Below are positions 34,101 to 41,796 of a stretch of 64,000 bases of DNA, piece by piece. Below the pieces are notes generated by a model, which was not told the DNA's origin, did not search any database, and saw only the letters and a program-made list of their open reading frames with translations. Origin of the DNA: UBA5239 sp040394635 (GTDB lineage: Bacteria; Verrucomicrobiota; Lentisphaeria; Victivallales; Victivallaceae). The stretch lies in the NCBI GenBank assembly GCA_040394635.1, contig JBEBRW010000016.1, positions 1 through 64,000 of the forward strand, given 5' to 3'. The position numbers were made by a program, and so were the translations under genes. Each line of letters begins with the position of its first letter. Within the stretch, counting starts at the first letter, position 1.

Positions 34101-35187
34101 GCTTGACGGTGGCGGCGTTTGAGCCTTTGGTGGCGTTGATTTTGACGGTGACGGGGTCATTGAATTTATAAACTTTCCGGGTGGTGCTGATGACTGCGCC
34201 TTCGGGTTTGACTGCAGGCAGGTTGTATTCTTTGTCGATCCCGGCGGGTTCGGTCAGAGAAAGCCAATAGCGGTTGTCGGCCAGCGGCTTGAAGGTGAAG
34301 GAGCCGCGACCTTCGTGTTCGGTTTTGACGTCGTAGCCGCCCTTGCTGCCCATCATGAGTTTGCCGGTGATATCGGCGGGTTTGCCGTCGGCGCGGCGGG
34401 CCTGAAAATAGACGCGGTTTTCGACGCCGGCGATGAGTTCGCCGCCTTCGGGATAGAAGTCGATGGTGAAGTTGTTCAACAGGATCGGGATGGTTTTGCC
34501 GGCGTTTTCGACCACGCCGCCGTCGGCGATGGAGAACACGAGGGAGCCGTCGGCGGATTCGAGCTTGGCGGGGAGTTTGAATTTGACTTCGCAGAGGCCG
34601 TTTTTGTTGACGGTGAGGTCATCGGTGCGGAAGAATTCCTTGCCGTCGACGGTGGCGGTGGCGCTGACTTTGGCACCGGCGGGGATGCCGCCCTCGGCGC
34701 GGGTCACCTGCACGGTGGCGGTGACTTCTTCGCCGGGAGAGTAGCCTTTGCGGAAGAATTCGATCTGGCTGCGGAGGCGGGGCGGGGTGTAGCTGCGGAT
34801 TTCGAATTTGCGTTCGGCCGGGGCAGAGTTGTTGATGATGACTTTAGCGGTATAGACTCCGCCGGCGAGGCCGGAGGGGATGTTCCAGACCGCGCCGCCG
34901 GTTGAGTCTTGAATTCGAACGAATTGATTGAATACTTTTTCGCCGCGCGGGCCGGTAATGGAAAGGTCGCCGGAGGCGGAATCGCGCATCGGGAGGTTGC
35001 CGTCCGCGGTCAGGACCACGGTGCGGAAATAGACGTTTTCGCCGCTGCGGTAGATGGGCTTGTCGACGGAGAGGTAGGCGAGGAGGCGTTTGGCACCGCC
35101 GAGTTTCTCCGGGGTGACGATGTTGGCTCCGACAAAAATGCCGCCGGTGAGAACGGCCAGTCCGACGAGGGATGCGACGATTTTCAT
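31144..35187 (-). CDS. Bacterial alpha-2-macroglobulin
   Basis: A 1347-residue protease-trapping protein, anchored by an N-terminal hydrophobic segment (IVASLVGLAVLTGGIFVGAN) without a lipobox. Macroglobulin domains begin with YLSVDKPIYRSGENVYFRT. The thioester motif C-F-E-Q is at 877-880 (KPYGCFEQTSS), with the helical thioester domain after it. Members trap proteases that breach the envelope. There is no penicillin-binding protein PbpC beside it, unlike enterobacterial loci. The middle holds a 13-residue tandem (GFAGDQWYRPVQR / GFAGDQLPQPVQK), encoded near 33286-33364. GAGGTAATAT precedes the ATG. Confidence 0.88.
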   Translation of the reverse strand: MKIVASLVGLAVLTGGIFVGANIVTPEKLGGAKRLLAYLSVDKPIYRSGENVYFRTVVLTADGNLPMRDSASGDLSITGPRGEKVFNQFVRIQDSTGGAVWNIPSGLAGGVYTAKVIINNSAPAERKFEIRSYTPPRLRSQIEFFRKGYSPGEEVTATVQVTRAEGGIPAGAKVSATATVDGKEFFRTDDLTVNKNGLCEVKFKLPAKLESADGSLVFSIADGGVVENAGKTIPILLNNFTIDFYPEGGELIAGVENRVYFQARRADGKPADITGKLMMGSKGGYDVKTEHEGRGSFTFKPLADNRYWLSLTEPAGIDKEYNLPAVKPEGAVISTTRKVYKFNDPVTVKINATKGSNAATVKLFKRELELASAPLESGSNTVTLDAKDAEGVLIVTVFDSQNTPVAERLIYRAPKFAVKIKVTPQSEAFIPGGKVKLKIETTDEKDTPVEAVVGLQVVDDTVLQMIDRREQAPSLPVMVYLENETLDLADAHVYLDPQNPLADTAVDLLLGTQGWRRFILVDFDKLLEKTDLAAAAKRALAFMQPMVYPATPMVRAAGAVRGAEVVEDMAVMDAAPAAIPAPAVPVQAEAKLKNDGQFGNILFHDGDVNGFAGDQWYRPVQRGFAGDQLPQPVQKRLAAAVIREYAHKVRPNRKPNERTDFAETLYWNAGIRTNPRSGTAEVEFDLSDSITTFVVQADAFAGNGALGASITEIKSVEPFYIAPKMPVTITAGDRVELPVALVNSTDKELTATLLVRSEPALGPAIPSGKYTLKPGERGRAIIELAAAQAGKYRLTFSASADGYTDKVERDLIVNPRGFPMAINAGGLIGPAKDYSLSVKIPANVEPNSLKAEAKAYPSPLANMEEALNALIRKPYGCFEQTSSTSYPLVMAQQYFLSHQGVSPDKVKKSAELLDEGYKKLIGFETKTLGYEWFGGDPGHEALTAYGLMQFTEMTQVMNIDKAMVERTRNWLLERRDGNGSFKRNERALDSFGRAPQPITDAYIVWTLLESGTDPATLTKEIAAVKESAMKATDSYQIALGANVLYLAKDLPAANQLAAKLRAKIDKNGMVADGKNTITNSGGSALNIETTSFAIIAWLRLGEQYADCVETTMKWLFESCKSGGFGSTQSTILALKAINAYDKARSKPKAPGSVQLIIDGNPFGHPVKFDKDTQGAIALPDFAAALTAGEHTLTLKMTDGSEMPFALEIAYSTPQPNNAPECELILATKLDKSTYREGDAAVMTVEVTAKSNVSMPLTIIGIPAGFEIRHDQLKELTKENRISAYETHDNTVVLYWREMKANTRTDIPLSLIATYPGETTGSASSAYLFYTDEYQYYAPPQTARISAK
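33286..33364. repeat. 39-bp tandem duplication inside the macroglobulin gene
   Basis: Two imperfect 39-bp units, each with TTGATCGCCAGCAAATCC, lie head to tail in frame. They encode the two 13-residue repeats and interrupt the region between the bait-like segment and the next macroglobulin domain. Confidence 0.55.
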
Positions 35188-35241
35188 ATATTACCTCAAA
35201 TTTGTTTTCGTAAAGACACTATAGCATGGTTCAAGGCGAAG

Positions 35242-35316
35242 TTGTCAAAAGATTGAAAAAGAATTGTCAAAAGATTGTCAAATCGGACGGGGCGGACAAA
35301 TCGGACTGATCGGTCA
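35242..35316. repeat. TTGTCAAAAGATTG repeats and 9-bp-phased GGAC (locus B)
   Basis: TTGTCAAAAGATTG occurs at 35242-35255 and 35264-35277, with a partial third at 35276. It is followed by GGAC at 35285, 35294 and 35303 and GGTC at 35312, each 9 nt apart. It lies between the macroglobulin start and the end of the SagB-like gene, touching the latter's stop codon. Confidence 0.5.
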
Positions 35317-35955
35317 ACGCTGCTCCTTGCCGAAGGGCATGGTGACGGCGATGACGCAGTCTTTGCTGAGCTTCATCTCTTTGGCCAGGGTTTGGGTATC
35401 GACGCTGGCGGTGCTGACGGTGGCGAAACCGGCCGAGGCGGCGTACAAATAGATGTTCTGGACCACGCAGCCGATGTGCAGCGGGGCGTAGATGCGTGCC
35501 TGTTCTTCGGGAATGTTTTTCGTCTTCATTTTGGCGAGGTCGGATACCGGGATCAGGGTCAGCGGCGCGGTGGTGTAGAATTCCTTGCGCATACCACAGA
35601 ATGGCCGGAGATCGCGTTCCTGTTCCAGAATCAGTTCGTGTTTAGCGGGGTCATAACGGTAAAGGCCGTCTTTCATGGCGACATAAAGGGTGATATCCTG
35701 CGAATTGAGCGCGGAGGGAACGGTGCGGCGGCCGTCGGGGCGGTTAACGCCGGTGGCGGCGTAGAGGAGATCGGAGAGTTCCTCTTCCGTCAGAGGCTGA
35801 GTGGAGAAGCTGCGAATGGTTTTGCGGTCGGTCAGGGCCTGCATGAGGGGTTTGCCGCCGGTCTTGTCGGGCTCGGGGAGTTCAATCACCTTTTCCGCGG
35901 CAATTCCCGAGGACAAAATGACGGACAATACAAGTATCGAAATCCACTTATTCAT
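35314..35955 (-). CDS. Exported SagB-type nitroreductase
   Basis: A 213-residue protein with a signal peptide (MNKWISILVLSVILSSGIAA) and a nitroreductase/SagB-type FMN fold: DRKTIRSFSTQPLTEEELSD, then YAATGVNRPDGRRTVPSA, and GCVVQNIYLYAASAGFATVS near the end. SagB proteins oxidise azolines in peptide natural products, but exported single SagB-like proteins without partner genes are common and of unknown substrate. Nothing nearby suggests a peptide cluster. GGAGG lies just before the ATG. Confidence 0.82.
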   Translation of the reverse strand: MNKWISILVLSVILSSGIAAEKVIELPEPDKTGGKPLMQALTDRKTIRSFSTQPLTEEELSDLLYAATGVNRPDGRRTVPSALNSQDITLYVAMKDGLYRYDPAKHELILEQERDLRPFCGMRKEFYTTAPLTLIPVSDLAKMKTKNIPEEQARIYAPLHIGCVVQNIYLYAASAGFATVSTASVDTQTLAKEMKLSKDCVIAVTMPFGKEQR

Positions 35956-36023
35956 ATATCCTCCTTTGGTGCATGTGTATCATACACCAAGGGGAGGAAA
36001 ATGTCAAATCCGATCGATGTATA

Positions 36024-36830
36024 TCAGAAGGTTTCGGCCACGTAGTTGACGGCGTTGCGGAAGAAGATCACGCCTTCGCCTTCGGCCGGGAGCTTGCCCT
36101 GGATTTTGTCCGTGGTCCAGCTCGGGGAGTTGAAGGGCGAAAGGAAGGCTTCCGGGTGCGGCATCAGGCCGAAAACCCTGCCGGTGGCATCACAGATGCC
36201 GGCGATGGCATTGATGGAGCCGTTGGGATTGGCGGGGAACTCAGTGGCGACGGAGCCGTCGGCATTGGCGTAACGCACGGCGACGAGATTGTTCTTTTCG
36301 ATGGTTTCCATGGTGGCGTCGTCGGCTACGAATTTGCCTTCGCCGTGGCGGATCGGCAGGCGGACCTGGTCGATGCCTTTGGTGAAAACACAGGGGGAAG
36401 CCGGGTTGGCTTTCAGATAGCACCAGTCGTCGCGGAAGGTGCCCGAATCATTGTGCGCCAGGGCGGCCTGCTGGGTGAAGTATTCGCCGTTGATGGCGGG
36501 GACCATGCCGAGGCGGGTCAGGGTCTGGAAACCATTGCAGATGCCGATGACGAGCTTGCCGTCGGCGATGAATTTTTCGAGCTGTTCGCGCAGGTTGTAC
36601 TTGACGCGGTTAGCGAAAACCGAGCCGGAGCCGAGGTGGTCGCCGAAGGAAAATCCGCCGATGAAGGCCAGAATATGAAATTCCGCCAGGTTGCGTTTGC
36701 CGGCCAGGATATCGTTCAGATGAACCTTTTCCGCGGTGGCTCCGCACAACTTGAATGCGGCAGCGGTTTCGTTTTCGCAATTCAAACCGAATCCGGTAAT
36801 GACCAATACTTTGACGTTTGCTTTATCCAT
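36024..36830 (-). CDS. purQ: Phosphoribosylformylglycinamidine synthase, glutaminase subunit
   Basis: A 268-residue class I glutamine amidotransferase of purine synthesis: it releases ammonia from glutamine for PurL, which makes FGAM. Markers: VLVITGFGLNCENETAAAFK at the N-terminus, FIGGFSFGDHLGSG, the nucleophile Cys in IGICNGFQTLTRLG, and the C-terminal GLMPHPEAF with catalytic His and Glu. Slightly longer than the 225-residue short form. PurL and PurS genes are not in the window. The start has only a weak ribosome site. Confidence 0.92.
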   Translation of the reverse strand: MDKANVKVLVITGFGLNCENETAAAFKLCGATAEKVHLNDILAGKRNLAEFHILAFIGGFSFGDHLGSGSVFANRVKYNLREQLEKFIADGKLVIGICNGFQTLTRLGMVPAINGEYFTQQAALAHNDSGTFRDDWCYLKANPASPCVFTKGIDQVRLPIRHGEGKFVADDATMETIEKNNLVAVRYANADGSVATEFPANPNGSINAIAGICDATGRVFGLMPHPEAFLSPFNSPSWTTDKIQGKLPAEGEGVIFFRNAVNYVAETF

Positions 36831-37037
36831 AAGAAATCCTGGCTGGTTAACAAGTTAAAAATAATTCACAGTAAGATACAGCCGGAACGCCCGGTTTTCA
36901 AATCGGCGAGAAGATAAATAAGTGAAAATCAGACTTGTGCATGCAGTGCGTTGATGATGTGGAAAGGGGATGCGAGGAATTGCGCATTTCTCGCGCGCAG
37001 ATAGCCGCCGCTGCACCCTGCCGGAGATTTCGCGACA

Positions 37038-37070
37038 AAAAAAATCACCGCCGGGTGAGGGCGGTGATTC
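37038..37070 (-). terminator. Terminator after nagB-like gene
   Basis: Minus strand: ATCACCGCC-CTCACCC-GGCGGTGAT followed by eight T, 15 nt after the stop of the gene at 37085. Confidence 0.88.
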
Positions 37071-37084
37071 GAGGGATAATCCAC

Positions 37085-37855
37085 TTATCCGCGGCAGCAC
37101 ATCTCTCTGGTGATTTTCGAGAGACCGGCGGCGGAGGCGGCATCCAGATAGGTCACGCAGTCCGGATGGAAGCGGATGACCGATGCGGGATGGTTCGGGC
37201 AAAGTTCGCCTTCGATGGTGATCTTTACCGCGTTGGCCTTGCGGGCGTCCGGGACGGTGTTGATGATGGCTTTGCTCTTCAGAATCTGGCGGACGGCCAT
37301 CGAAATGGCCTGTTTCGGCACATCGTTGAGGGTCGGGAACCAGCCTTCGCCGAGTTGCTGCTTGCGGCAGGGTTCGTCGAGGTTCACCACCAGGTAGGCG
37401 GCTTCGGTGTCGAAGTCGGCCGGCGGGTCATTGAAGGCGATGTGGCCGTTTTCGCCGATGCCGATGAAGCAGACGTCGATCGGGTGCTGGGCGATGATTT
37501 TGCCGAGTTCATCACAGGCTTTCTGCGCATCCGGGTTGCTGCCGTCGACATAATGGGCGGCTTTCAGCGGAGCGGGCAGGTTGGCGACGAAGCGTTCCTT
37601 GATGTATTTGCGGAAGCTGGCCGGATGGCTTTCCGGCAGGCCCACGTATTCATCGAGGTGGAACATGACAACCTTGCTCCAGTCGATGCCGCTGGCCTTG
37701 ATCAGGTTCTGCAGCATGGAGAACTGGCTGGCGCCGGTGGCGATGATGATATTGGCCTGGCCGCGGGCAGCGATGGCTTCACGGATTTTGTCCGCGCCGC
37801 GAGCGGCAGCTGCGGCACCCATCTTTTCGACTGTCGAGTAGATTTGTACGGTCAT
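37085..37855 (-). CDS. nagB: Glucosamine-6-phosphate deaminase
   Basis: A 256-residue NagB-family enzyme converting glucosamine-6-phosphate to fructose-6-phosphate and ammonia. Markers: phosphate loop IIATGASQFSML, catalytic-site FHLDEYVGLP, and GIGENGHIAFNDPP with the active-site His. The length fits NagB. AAAGGAAA lies before the ATG, and a strong terminator follows. It suits an organism that lives on amino-sugar polymers; a GH20-like gene lies at the end of the window. Confidence 0.9.
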   Translation of the reverse strand: MTVQIYSTVEKMGAAAAARGADKIREAIAARGQANIIIATGASQFSMLQNLIKASGIDWSKVVMFHLDEYVGLPESHPASFRKYIKERFVANLPAPLKAAHYVDGSNPDAQKACDELGKIIAQHPIDVCFIGIGENGHIAFNDPPADFDTEAAYLVVNLDEPCRKQQLGEGWFPTLNDVPKQAISMAVRQILKSKAIINTVPDARKANAVKITIEGELCPNHPASVIRFHPDCVTYLDAASAAGLSKITREMCCRG

Positions 37856-37900
37856 TTGTTTTCCTTTTTTTAGGTTAATGGAATTTATGCGAAATTATTC

Positions 37901-39163
37901 TTACGGGAGGTAGCCGCGGGCGATCTTGGCATCGCAAACGGTCTTTACAGCTTGCAGCATGGCGGCCTGGCGCATATTGATTTTGCGCTCGCGCGAGCAT
38001 TCGTAGACCTGGCAGAATTTGGTTTTCATGCGCTTGCTGAGGCGGTCGTAAACTTCTTCTTCGGTCATCTGTTCCTGCTGGGTTTCCTGGGTATATTCGA
38101 GGTAGGACACGAATACGCCGCCGGCGTTGCAGAGGATATCGGGAATGATGAAAACGCCTTTTTCTTCGAGGATGGCGTCGGCTTCATTGGTGGTCGGGCC
38201 GTTGGCGCCTTCGGCGATGATGGTGGCTTTGACACGGGCGGCGTTTTCGGAGGTGATCTGGTTGCCGGAGGCGGCGGGGACGAGGACGTCGCAGTTGACT
38301 TCCAGCAGTTCGGCACCGGTGATTTCGGTGGAGCTGTCGAAGCCCTGCAGCTTGCCGTTGGCCTGGAAGTACAGCATGAGTTCTTCCACGTTGATGCCGT
38401 CTTTCTTGTAAATGGCGCCGTTGACGTCGGAAATGGCGACGACTTTGCAGCCCTTGCGGAAGAGTTCGAGCGCGGCGACGGCGCCCACGTTGCCGAAGCC
38501 CTGTACGGCCACGGAGACTTTTTCCGGATTCTTGCCCATGATGCGGAGGGCCTCGAGCACGGTCAGCATCACGCCGCGTCCGGTGGCTTCGCGCCGGCCG
38601 GGGATACCGCCGAGGATGACCGGTTTGCCGGTGACATAGCAGCCATGGGTGGTGGCCTGGCCGCCCGAACGGCCGATGGTGTCTTTGATGTATCCCATGT
38701 CGGTTTCGTTGGTGCCCATATCGGGAGCCGGGACGTAGACCAGCGGGCTGATATGGTTATGGGCGTTGCGGGCGAAACTGCGTATGACGGCTTCTTTGTC
38801 GAATTTGGAGAGCGCGAAAGGATCGCAGACGATACCGCTCTTGCCGCCGCCGAAGGGCACGCCGATCAGCGCGCATTTCCAGGTCATTTCCATGGCCAGC
38901 GCGGAGACGTCTTCAATCGTCACGTTCGGGGCCATGCGGATACCGCCCTTGCAGGGGCCGATGGCGTCGCTGTGCTTAACGATAAAAGCCTTGACGGTAT
39001 GGAGTTTGCCGTCGGTAATGAGCAACGGGGAGAGCTGGAGCTCGGTACGTTCATCGGGATAGCGCAGGGAATCAAGCAATTCCTTGGCATACTCGTTTTC
39101 CAACATGGCAGCCGCCTTGTTGAAATTTTCGATGGCATTATCCAACATATTTCTTGAACTCAT
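37901..39163 (-). CDS. gdhA: Glutamate dehydrogenase (Glu/Leu/Phe/Val family)
   Basis: A 420-residue NAD(P)-dependent dehydrogenase interconverting glutamate and 2-oxoglutarate plus ammonia. Markers: KGGIRMAPNVTIEDVSALAM with the substrate-binding Lys, GVPFGGGKSGI, PAPDMGTNE with the catalytic Asp, and the nucleotide loop VQGFGNVGAVAA. The start MSSRNMLDN (39163) has AAGGAAAG 7 nt upstream; a longer frame to 39214 would overlap the regulator gene and has no ribosome site. It follows the LacI-type regulator on the same strand, so the regulator may control it. Confidence 0.88.
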   Translation of the reverse strand: MSSRNMLDNAIENFNKAAAMLENEYAKELLDSLRYPDERTELQLSPLLITDGKLHTVKAFIVKHSDAIGPCKGGIRMAPNVTIEDVSALAMEMTWKCALIGVPFGGGKSGIVCDPFALSKFDKEAVIRSFARNAHNHISPLVYVPAPDMGTNETDMGYIKDTIGRSGGQATTHGCYVTGKPVILGGIPGRREATGRGVMLTVLEALRIMGKNPEKVSVAVQGFGNVGAVAALELFRKGCKVVAISDVNGAIYKKDGINVEELMLYFQANGKLQGFDSSTEITGAELLEVNCDVLVPAASGNQITSENAARVKATIIAEGANGPTTNEADAILEEKGVFIIPDILCNAGGVFVSYLEYTQETQQEQMTEEEVYDRLSKRMKTKFCQVYECSRERKINMRQAAMLQAVKTVCDAKIARGYLP

Positions 39164-39210
39164 CGTCTTCTTTCCTTTATATTTAGAGTTTGAGTTTGGT
39201 GATATCATAT

Positions 39211-40203
39211 TCATTTGCCCGGTCCGATACAGGATTCGCGTTCGACCAGCTCGGGAGCGAGTTTCCTGACCTGGCGTGTTTTCGGGTCGTTCTTGGAAAT
39301 CAGGTCAAAAGCCACGGAGACCATCCGCCGGACCGGCACCCGGATGGTGGTCAGGGCGGGGATCATCAGTTCAGCCGAGGGAATATCGTCGAACCCCGTC
39401 AGCGACATGTCGCGGGGAGCCGAGAGCCCCTGTTCAAAGAGCGCACGTATGCCGCCCTGAGCGGTGAAATCGTCGGCGGCCAGCACCACGGTCGGCCGGC
39501 TCTTCTGAGTTTTCTGCAGCAGCTTGTTCATGGCGCGGAGCCCGATGTTGTCACCATGCGGCACCGAAACGAGTTCGGCCATGATTTGTTTGCTCTGCAG
39601 GACTTCCTCCAGCAGGCGGCGGCGGCGCAGGTGCGGACCGCTGGAGCCGCCGATGAAGCCGAGGTGGCGGTGACCCTGCTGCATCACATATTCGATCAGC
39701 ATCCGGATACCGGCCAGTTCGTCGACTTCCACCCGGGCCACGCCGGGATAATCCTGGTCAACGCCGAGCTGGGCCACCGGAATGCCGCGCGAGGTGAATT
39801 CATCCACCCACCCGGCGCAGATGTCACTGCCGCAGATGATCAGTGCGTCGAGGCGGTAACGCAACAGCGAGGAGCTGTCCGAAGGGCAGCGGTTCTCGAG
39901 GTCAAAGCCGGTCAGGTTCAGCGAACAGCCGCTTTTCCGGGCTTTTTCCTGAATCGCGCCGGTGATGCGCCCCAGGAAGGGATCGTCGAAATCCTTGATG
40001 ACCACTCCGATGGTCCTGGACATGATGCCGCGCAGCGTCAGCGCCGCGGCATTCGGCCTGTAGCCGAGCTCGGCCGCGGTTGCGCGGATGCGGCGGACCG
40101 TTTCCTCGGACGCACCGATGCTGCCCGCCGTGCCGGAAAGGGCGCGCGAGACAAGAGACGGCGAGATGCCCAGTTTATTTGCAATTGTTTTTTGAGTAAT
40201 CAT
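39211..40203 (-). CDS. LacI-family transcriptional regulator
   Basis: A 330-residue repressor. N-terminal HTH: TQKTIANKLGISPSLVSRAL, with the hinge NAAALTLRG. The periplasmic-binding-like effector domain starts at TIGVVIKDFDDPFL and includes GRVEVDE-type VARVEVDELAGI and VVLAADDFTAQGG. Its own promoter is flanked by two near-identical palindromes (40223-40242 and 40282-40299), so it almost certainly represses itself. The ligand is not readable from sequence. The RND efflux operon starts 270 nt away on the other strand. Confidence 0.9.
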   Translation of the reverse strand: MITQKTIANKLGISPSLVSRALSGTAGSIGASEETVRRIRATAAELGYRPNAAALTLRGIMSRTIGVVIKDFDDPFLGRITGAIQEKARKSGCSLNLTGFDLENRCPSDSSSLLRYRLDALIICGSDICAGWVDEFTSRGIPVAQLGVDQDYPGVARVEVDELAGIRMLIEYVMQQGHRHLGFIGGSSGPHLRRRRLLEEVLQSKQIMAELVSVPHGDNIGLRAMNKLLQKTQKSRPTVVLAADDFTAQGGIRALFEQGLSAPRDMSLTGFDDIPSAELMIPALTTIRVPVRRMVSVAFDLISKNDPKTRQVRKLAPELVERESCIGPGK

Positions 40204-40222
40204 GAATCTTTAAAGAATTTTG

Positions 40223-40242
40223 CATCTCACACGTATGAGATG
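40223..40242. promoter_or_regulatory. LacI operator O1
   Basis: CATCTCACACGTATGAGATG, a palindrome but for the two central-flanking positions, with the CG centre typical of LacI-family operators. It lies just downstream of the regulator's -10 box. Confidence 0.75.
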
Positions 40243-40253
40243 TATATTCTGAT

Positions 40254-40282
40254 AAAATACAACCCTTTTTTGCCCTTGTCAA
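40254..40282 (-). promoter_or_regulatory. Promoter of the LacI-type gene
   Basis: TTGACA (40277-40282) and TATTTT (40254-40259) on the minus strand, 17 nt apart. One operator touches the -35 box and the other covers the start-site region. Confidence 0.75.
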
Positions 40283-40299
40283 TCTCATACGTGTGAGAA
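40282..40299. promoter_or_regulatory. LacI operator O2
   Basis: ATCTCATACGTGTGAGAA, the same palindrome as O1 in reverse sense, centred 58 nt from it. Two sites at this spacing permit looping by a tetrameric repressor. Confidence 0.7.
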
Positions 40300-40343
40300 A
40301 TCACAAAAAAAAGTACATTTTGGGGGCTGTTTGGGAGAAAATA

Positions 40344-40380
40344 TAGGACTTAGTAGGACGTATGGGACATAATAGGACGG
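40344..40380. repeat. 10-bp-phased TAGGAC repeats (locus C)
   Basis: GGAC at 40346, 40356, 40365 and 40375, within ATAGGACTTAGTAGGACGTA and the following TGGGACATAATAGGACGG. It lies between the divergent LacI and RND promoters. Spacing of about one helical turn would place all copies on one face of the DNA. Confidence 0.5.
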
Positions 40381-40476
40381 GAATGGGGGATTTTTCGGAA
40401 AAACCTTTTCGGCACTGGTTTTTTCTATTTTGCAGGAGTATATTCTCCAATGTAACTTTTTTCTCAGGAGGTAATT

Positions 40477-41796
40477 GTGGTTCGATATATGTGGGTTGTG
40501 GCCGGTATGGCCGTGTTGGCTATGCTTGGCGCCTGTAAGAAAGAAAAACCGGTGCCGCCGCCGACGGTAGTGACCGTGAGCCCGGTGATTTCCGGAGTGA
40601 TCGCGGACAGTTTGCAGTTGATCGGACAGGTCAAGGCCTGCGAAACCGTGAACATCGTGGCCCGTGTCAAGGGATTCCTGACCAAACAGAATTTCCAGGA
40701 AGGCGATTATGTCAAGAAGGGGACGGTGCTTTATGAGATCGAACCTTATCAGTATGAAGCGGATCTGCAGACAGCCATAGCAAGCCATGAGAAGGCGCTG
40801 GCCGACAAGAAAAACGCCGATTCCGACTACGCCCGCCAGGAAGCGCTGTACAAAGGCGACGCCGTTTCGGAGCGTGTCCGCGACGAGGCCCTGGCCCGCA
40901 AGATGGAAGCCGACGCCGAGGTCAAAGCCACCGCCGCCGCCATCGACAATGCCAAACTCCAGCTCAGTTATACCAAGATTTACGCCCCCTTTGACGGCCG
41001 GGTCGGCCTCGTCACTTACAGCGTGGGCAACGTGGTGAGCGCGGAGAGCGGTACGCTGGTGACCATGGTGACCACGGACCCGATCGACGTCTCGTTCTCC
41101 ATCAATGAAGTTTCACTGCTGAAGGTCATGAAGGCCGTCGGCGAGGATGAAATCGACGGAGACGCCGGGGCCCGGGTCCGGCTGTTTCTGCAGGACGGCA
41201 TGGAGTACAATCTGCAAGGGAAGATCACCAAATGGGACAACCGGGTCAACCCGATGACCGGGATGCTGATGATGCAGGCGCAGTTCAGCAATCCGAACCG
41301 GATTCTGATCGACGGCATGTATATGCGGGTCCGCGTGGAGCCGATGGTCAATCCGAAATCACTGCTCATTCCCCGCCAGGCCATTCAGGAAAGCCAGGAT
41401 GCCAAATATGTAATGGTGGTCGACAAGGACAACGTCGTGGCCCGGAAACCGATCAAAATGGGCACCAATGACGAACTATTCGTTGTGGTCGAAGGATTGG
41501 CGGAAGGCGAAAACGTGATCATCGAAGGAATCCAGAAGGTGCGCCCGAAAATGAAGGTGGCCCCGAAGGTGGATGAGCGTTATGTGTCGCAGGCCGCGGC
41601 CGCCGAACTTTACAAGATCAAGAAGCCGGAAGTGATTTCCTTTGCGAATACGAAAAAGCCGCGGACCAGCGGGAAGGAAACCAAACCGGCGGAAGCGGCC
41701 AAGCCCACAACCGAAGCCAAGCCGGCAACCGAGGCGAAACCGGCTCCGGCCGCTCCGGCAACTGAATCCAAACCGGCGGAACAGGTTAAGAAATGA
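40477..41796 (+). CDS. RND efflux periplasmic adaptor (membrane fusion protein)
   Basis: A 439-residue lipoprotein adaptor: signal and lipobox VLAMLGACKK, lipoyl/barrel-sandwich halves (VNIVARVKGFLTKQNFQEGD and SYTKIYAPFDGRVG), a coiled-coil hairpin between them, and the membrane-proximal region ending near residue 360. The C-terminus is a Lys/Pro/Ala/Glu-rich tail of repeated EAKPA units, longer than in AcrA/MexA. The start is GTG 40477 with AGGAGG at 40467; a following ATG (MWVV) is further from it. It ends 4 nt into the permease gene. No outer-membrane TolC-type gene is in the window. Confidence 0.88.
   Translation: MVRYMWVVAGMAVLAMLGACKKEKPVPPPTVVTVSPVISGVIADSLQLIGQVKACETVNIVARVKGFLTKQNFQEGDYVKKGTVLYEIEPYQYEADLQTAIASHEKALADKKNADSDYARQEALYKGDAVSERVRDEALARKMEADAEVKATAAAIDNAKLQLSYTKIYAPFDGRVGLVTYSVGNVVSAESGTLVTMVTTDPIDVSFSINEVSLLKVMKAVGEDEIDGDAGARVRLFLQDGMEYNLQGKITKWDNRVNPMTGMLMMQAQFSNPNRILIDGMYMRVRVEPMVNPKSLLIPRQAIQESQDAKYVMVVDKDNVVARKPIKMGTNDELFVVVEGLAEGENVIIEGIQKVRPKMKVAPKVDERYVSQAAAAELYKIKKPEVISFANTKKPRTSGKETKPAEAAKPTTEAKPATEAKPAPAAPATESKPAEQVKK

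Noticed and set aside
31093..34122. 1009-codon open frame on the plus strand
   Set aside because: It is antisense to the alpha-2-macroglobulin gene. Its Gly/Phe/Val-rich translation is the usual product of reading a GC-rich gene backwards; it has no ribosome site or domain.
35314..35955. Azoline-peptide (RiPP) cluster around the SagB-like protein
   Set aside because: No cyclodehydratase, precursor peptide or transporter is nearby, and the protein has a signal peptide.
40344..40380. CRISPR-like or satellite array
   Set aside because: The unit is 6 bp at a 10-bp step with variable spacers; far too short for CRISPR and not a simple tandem copy.
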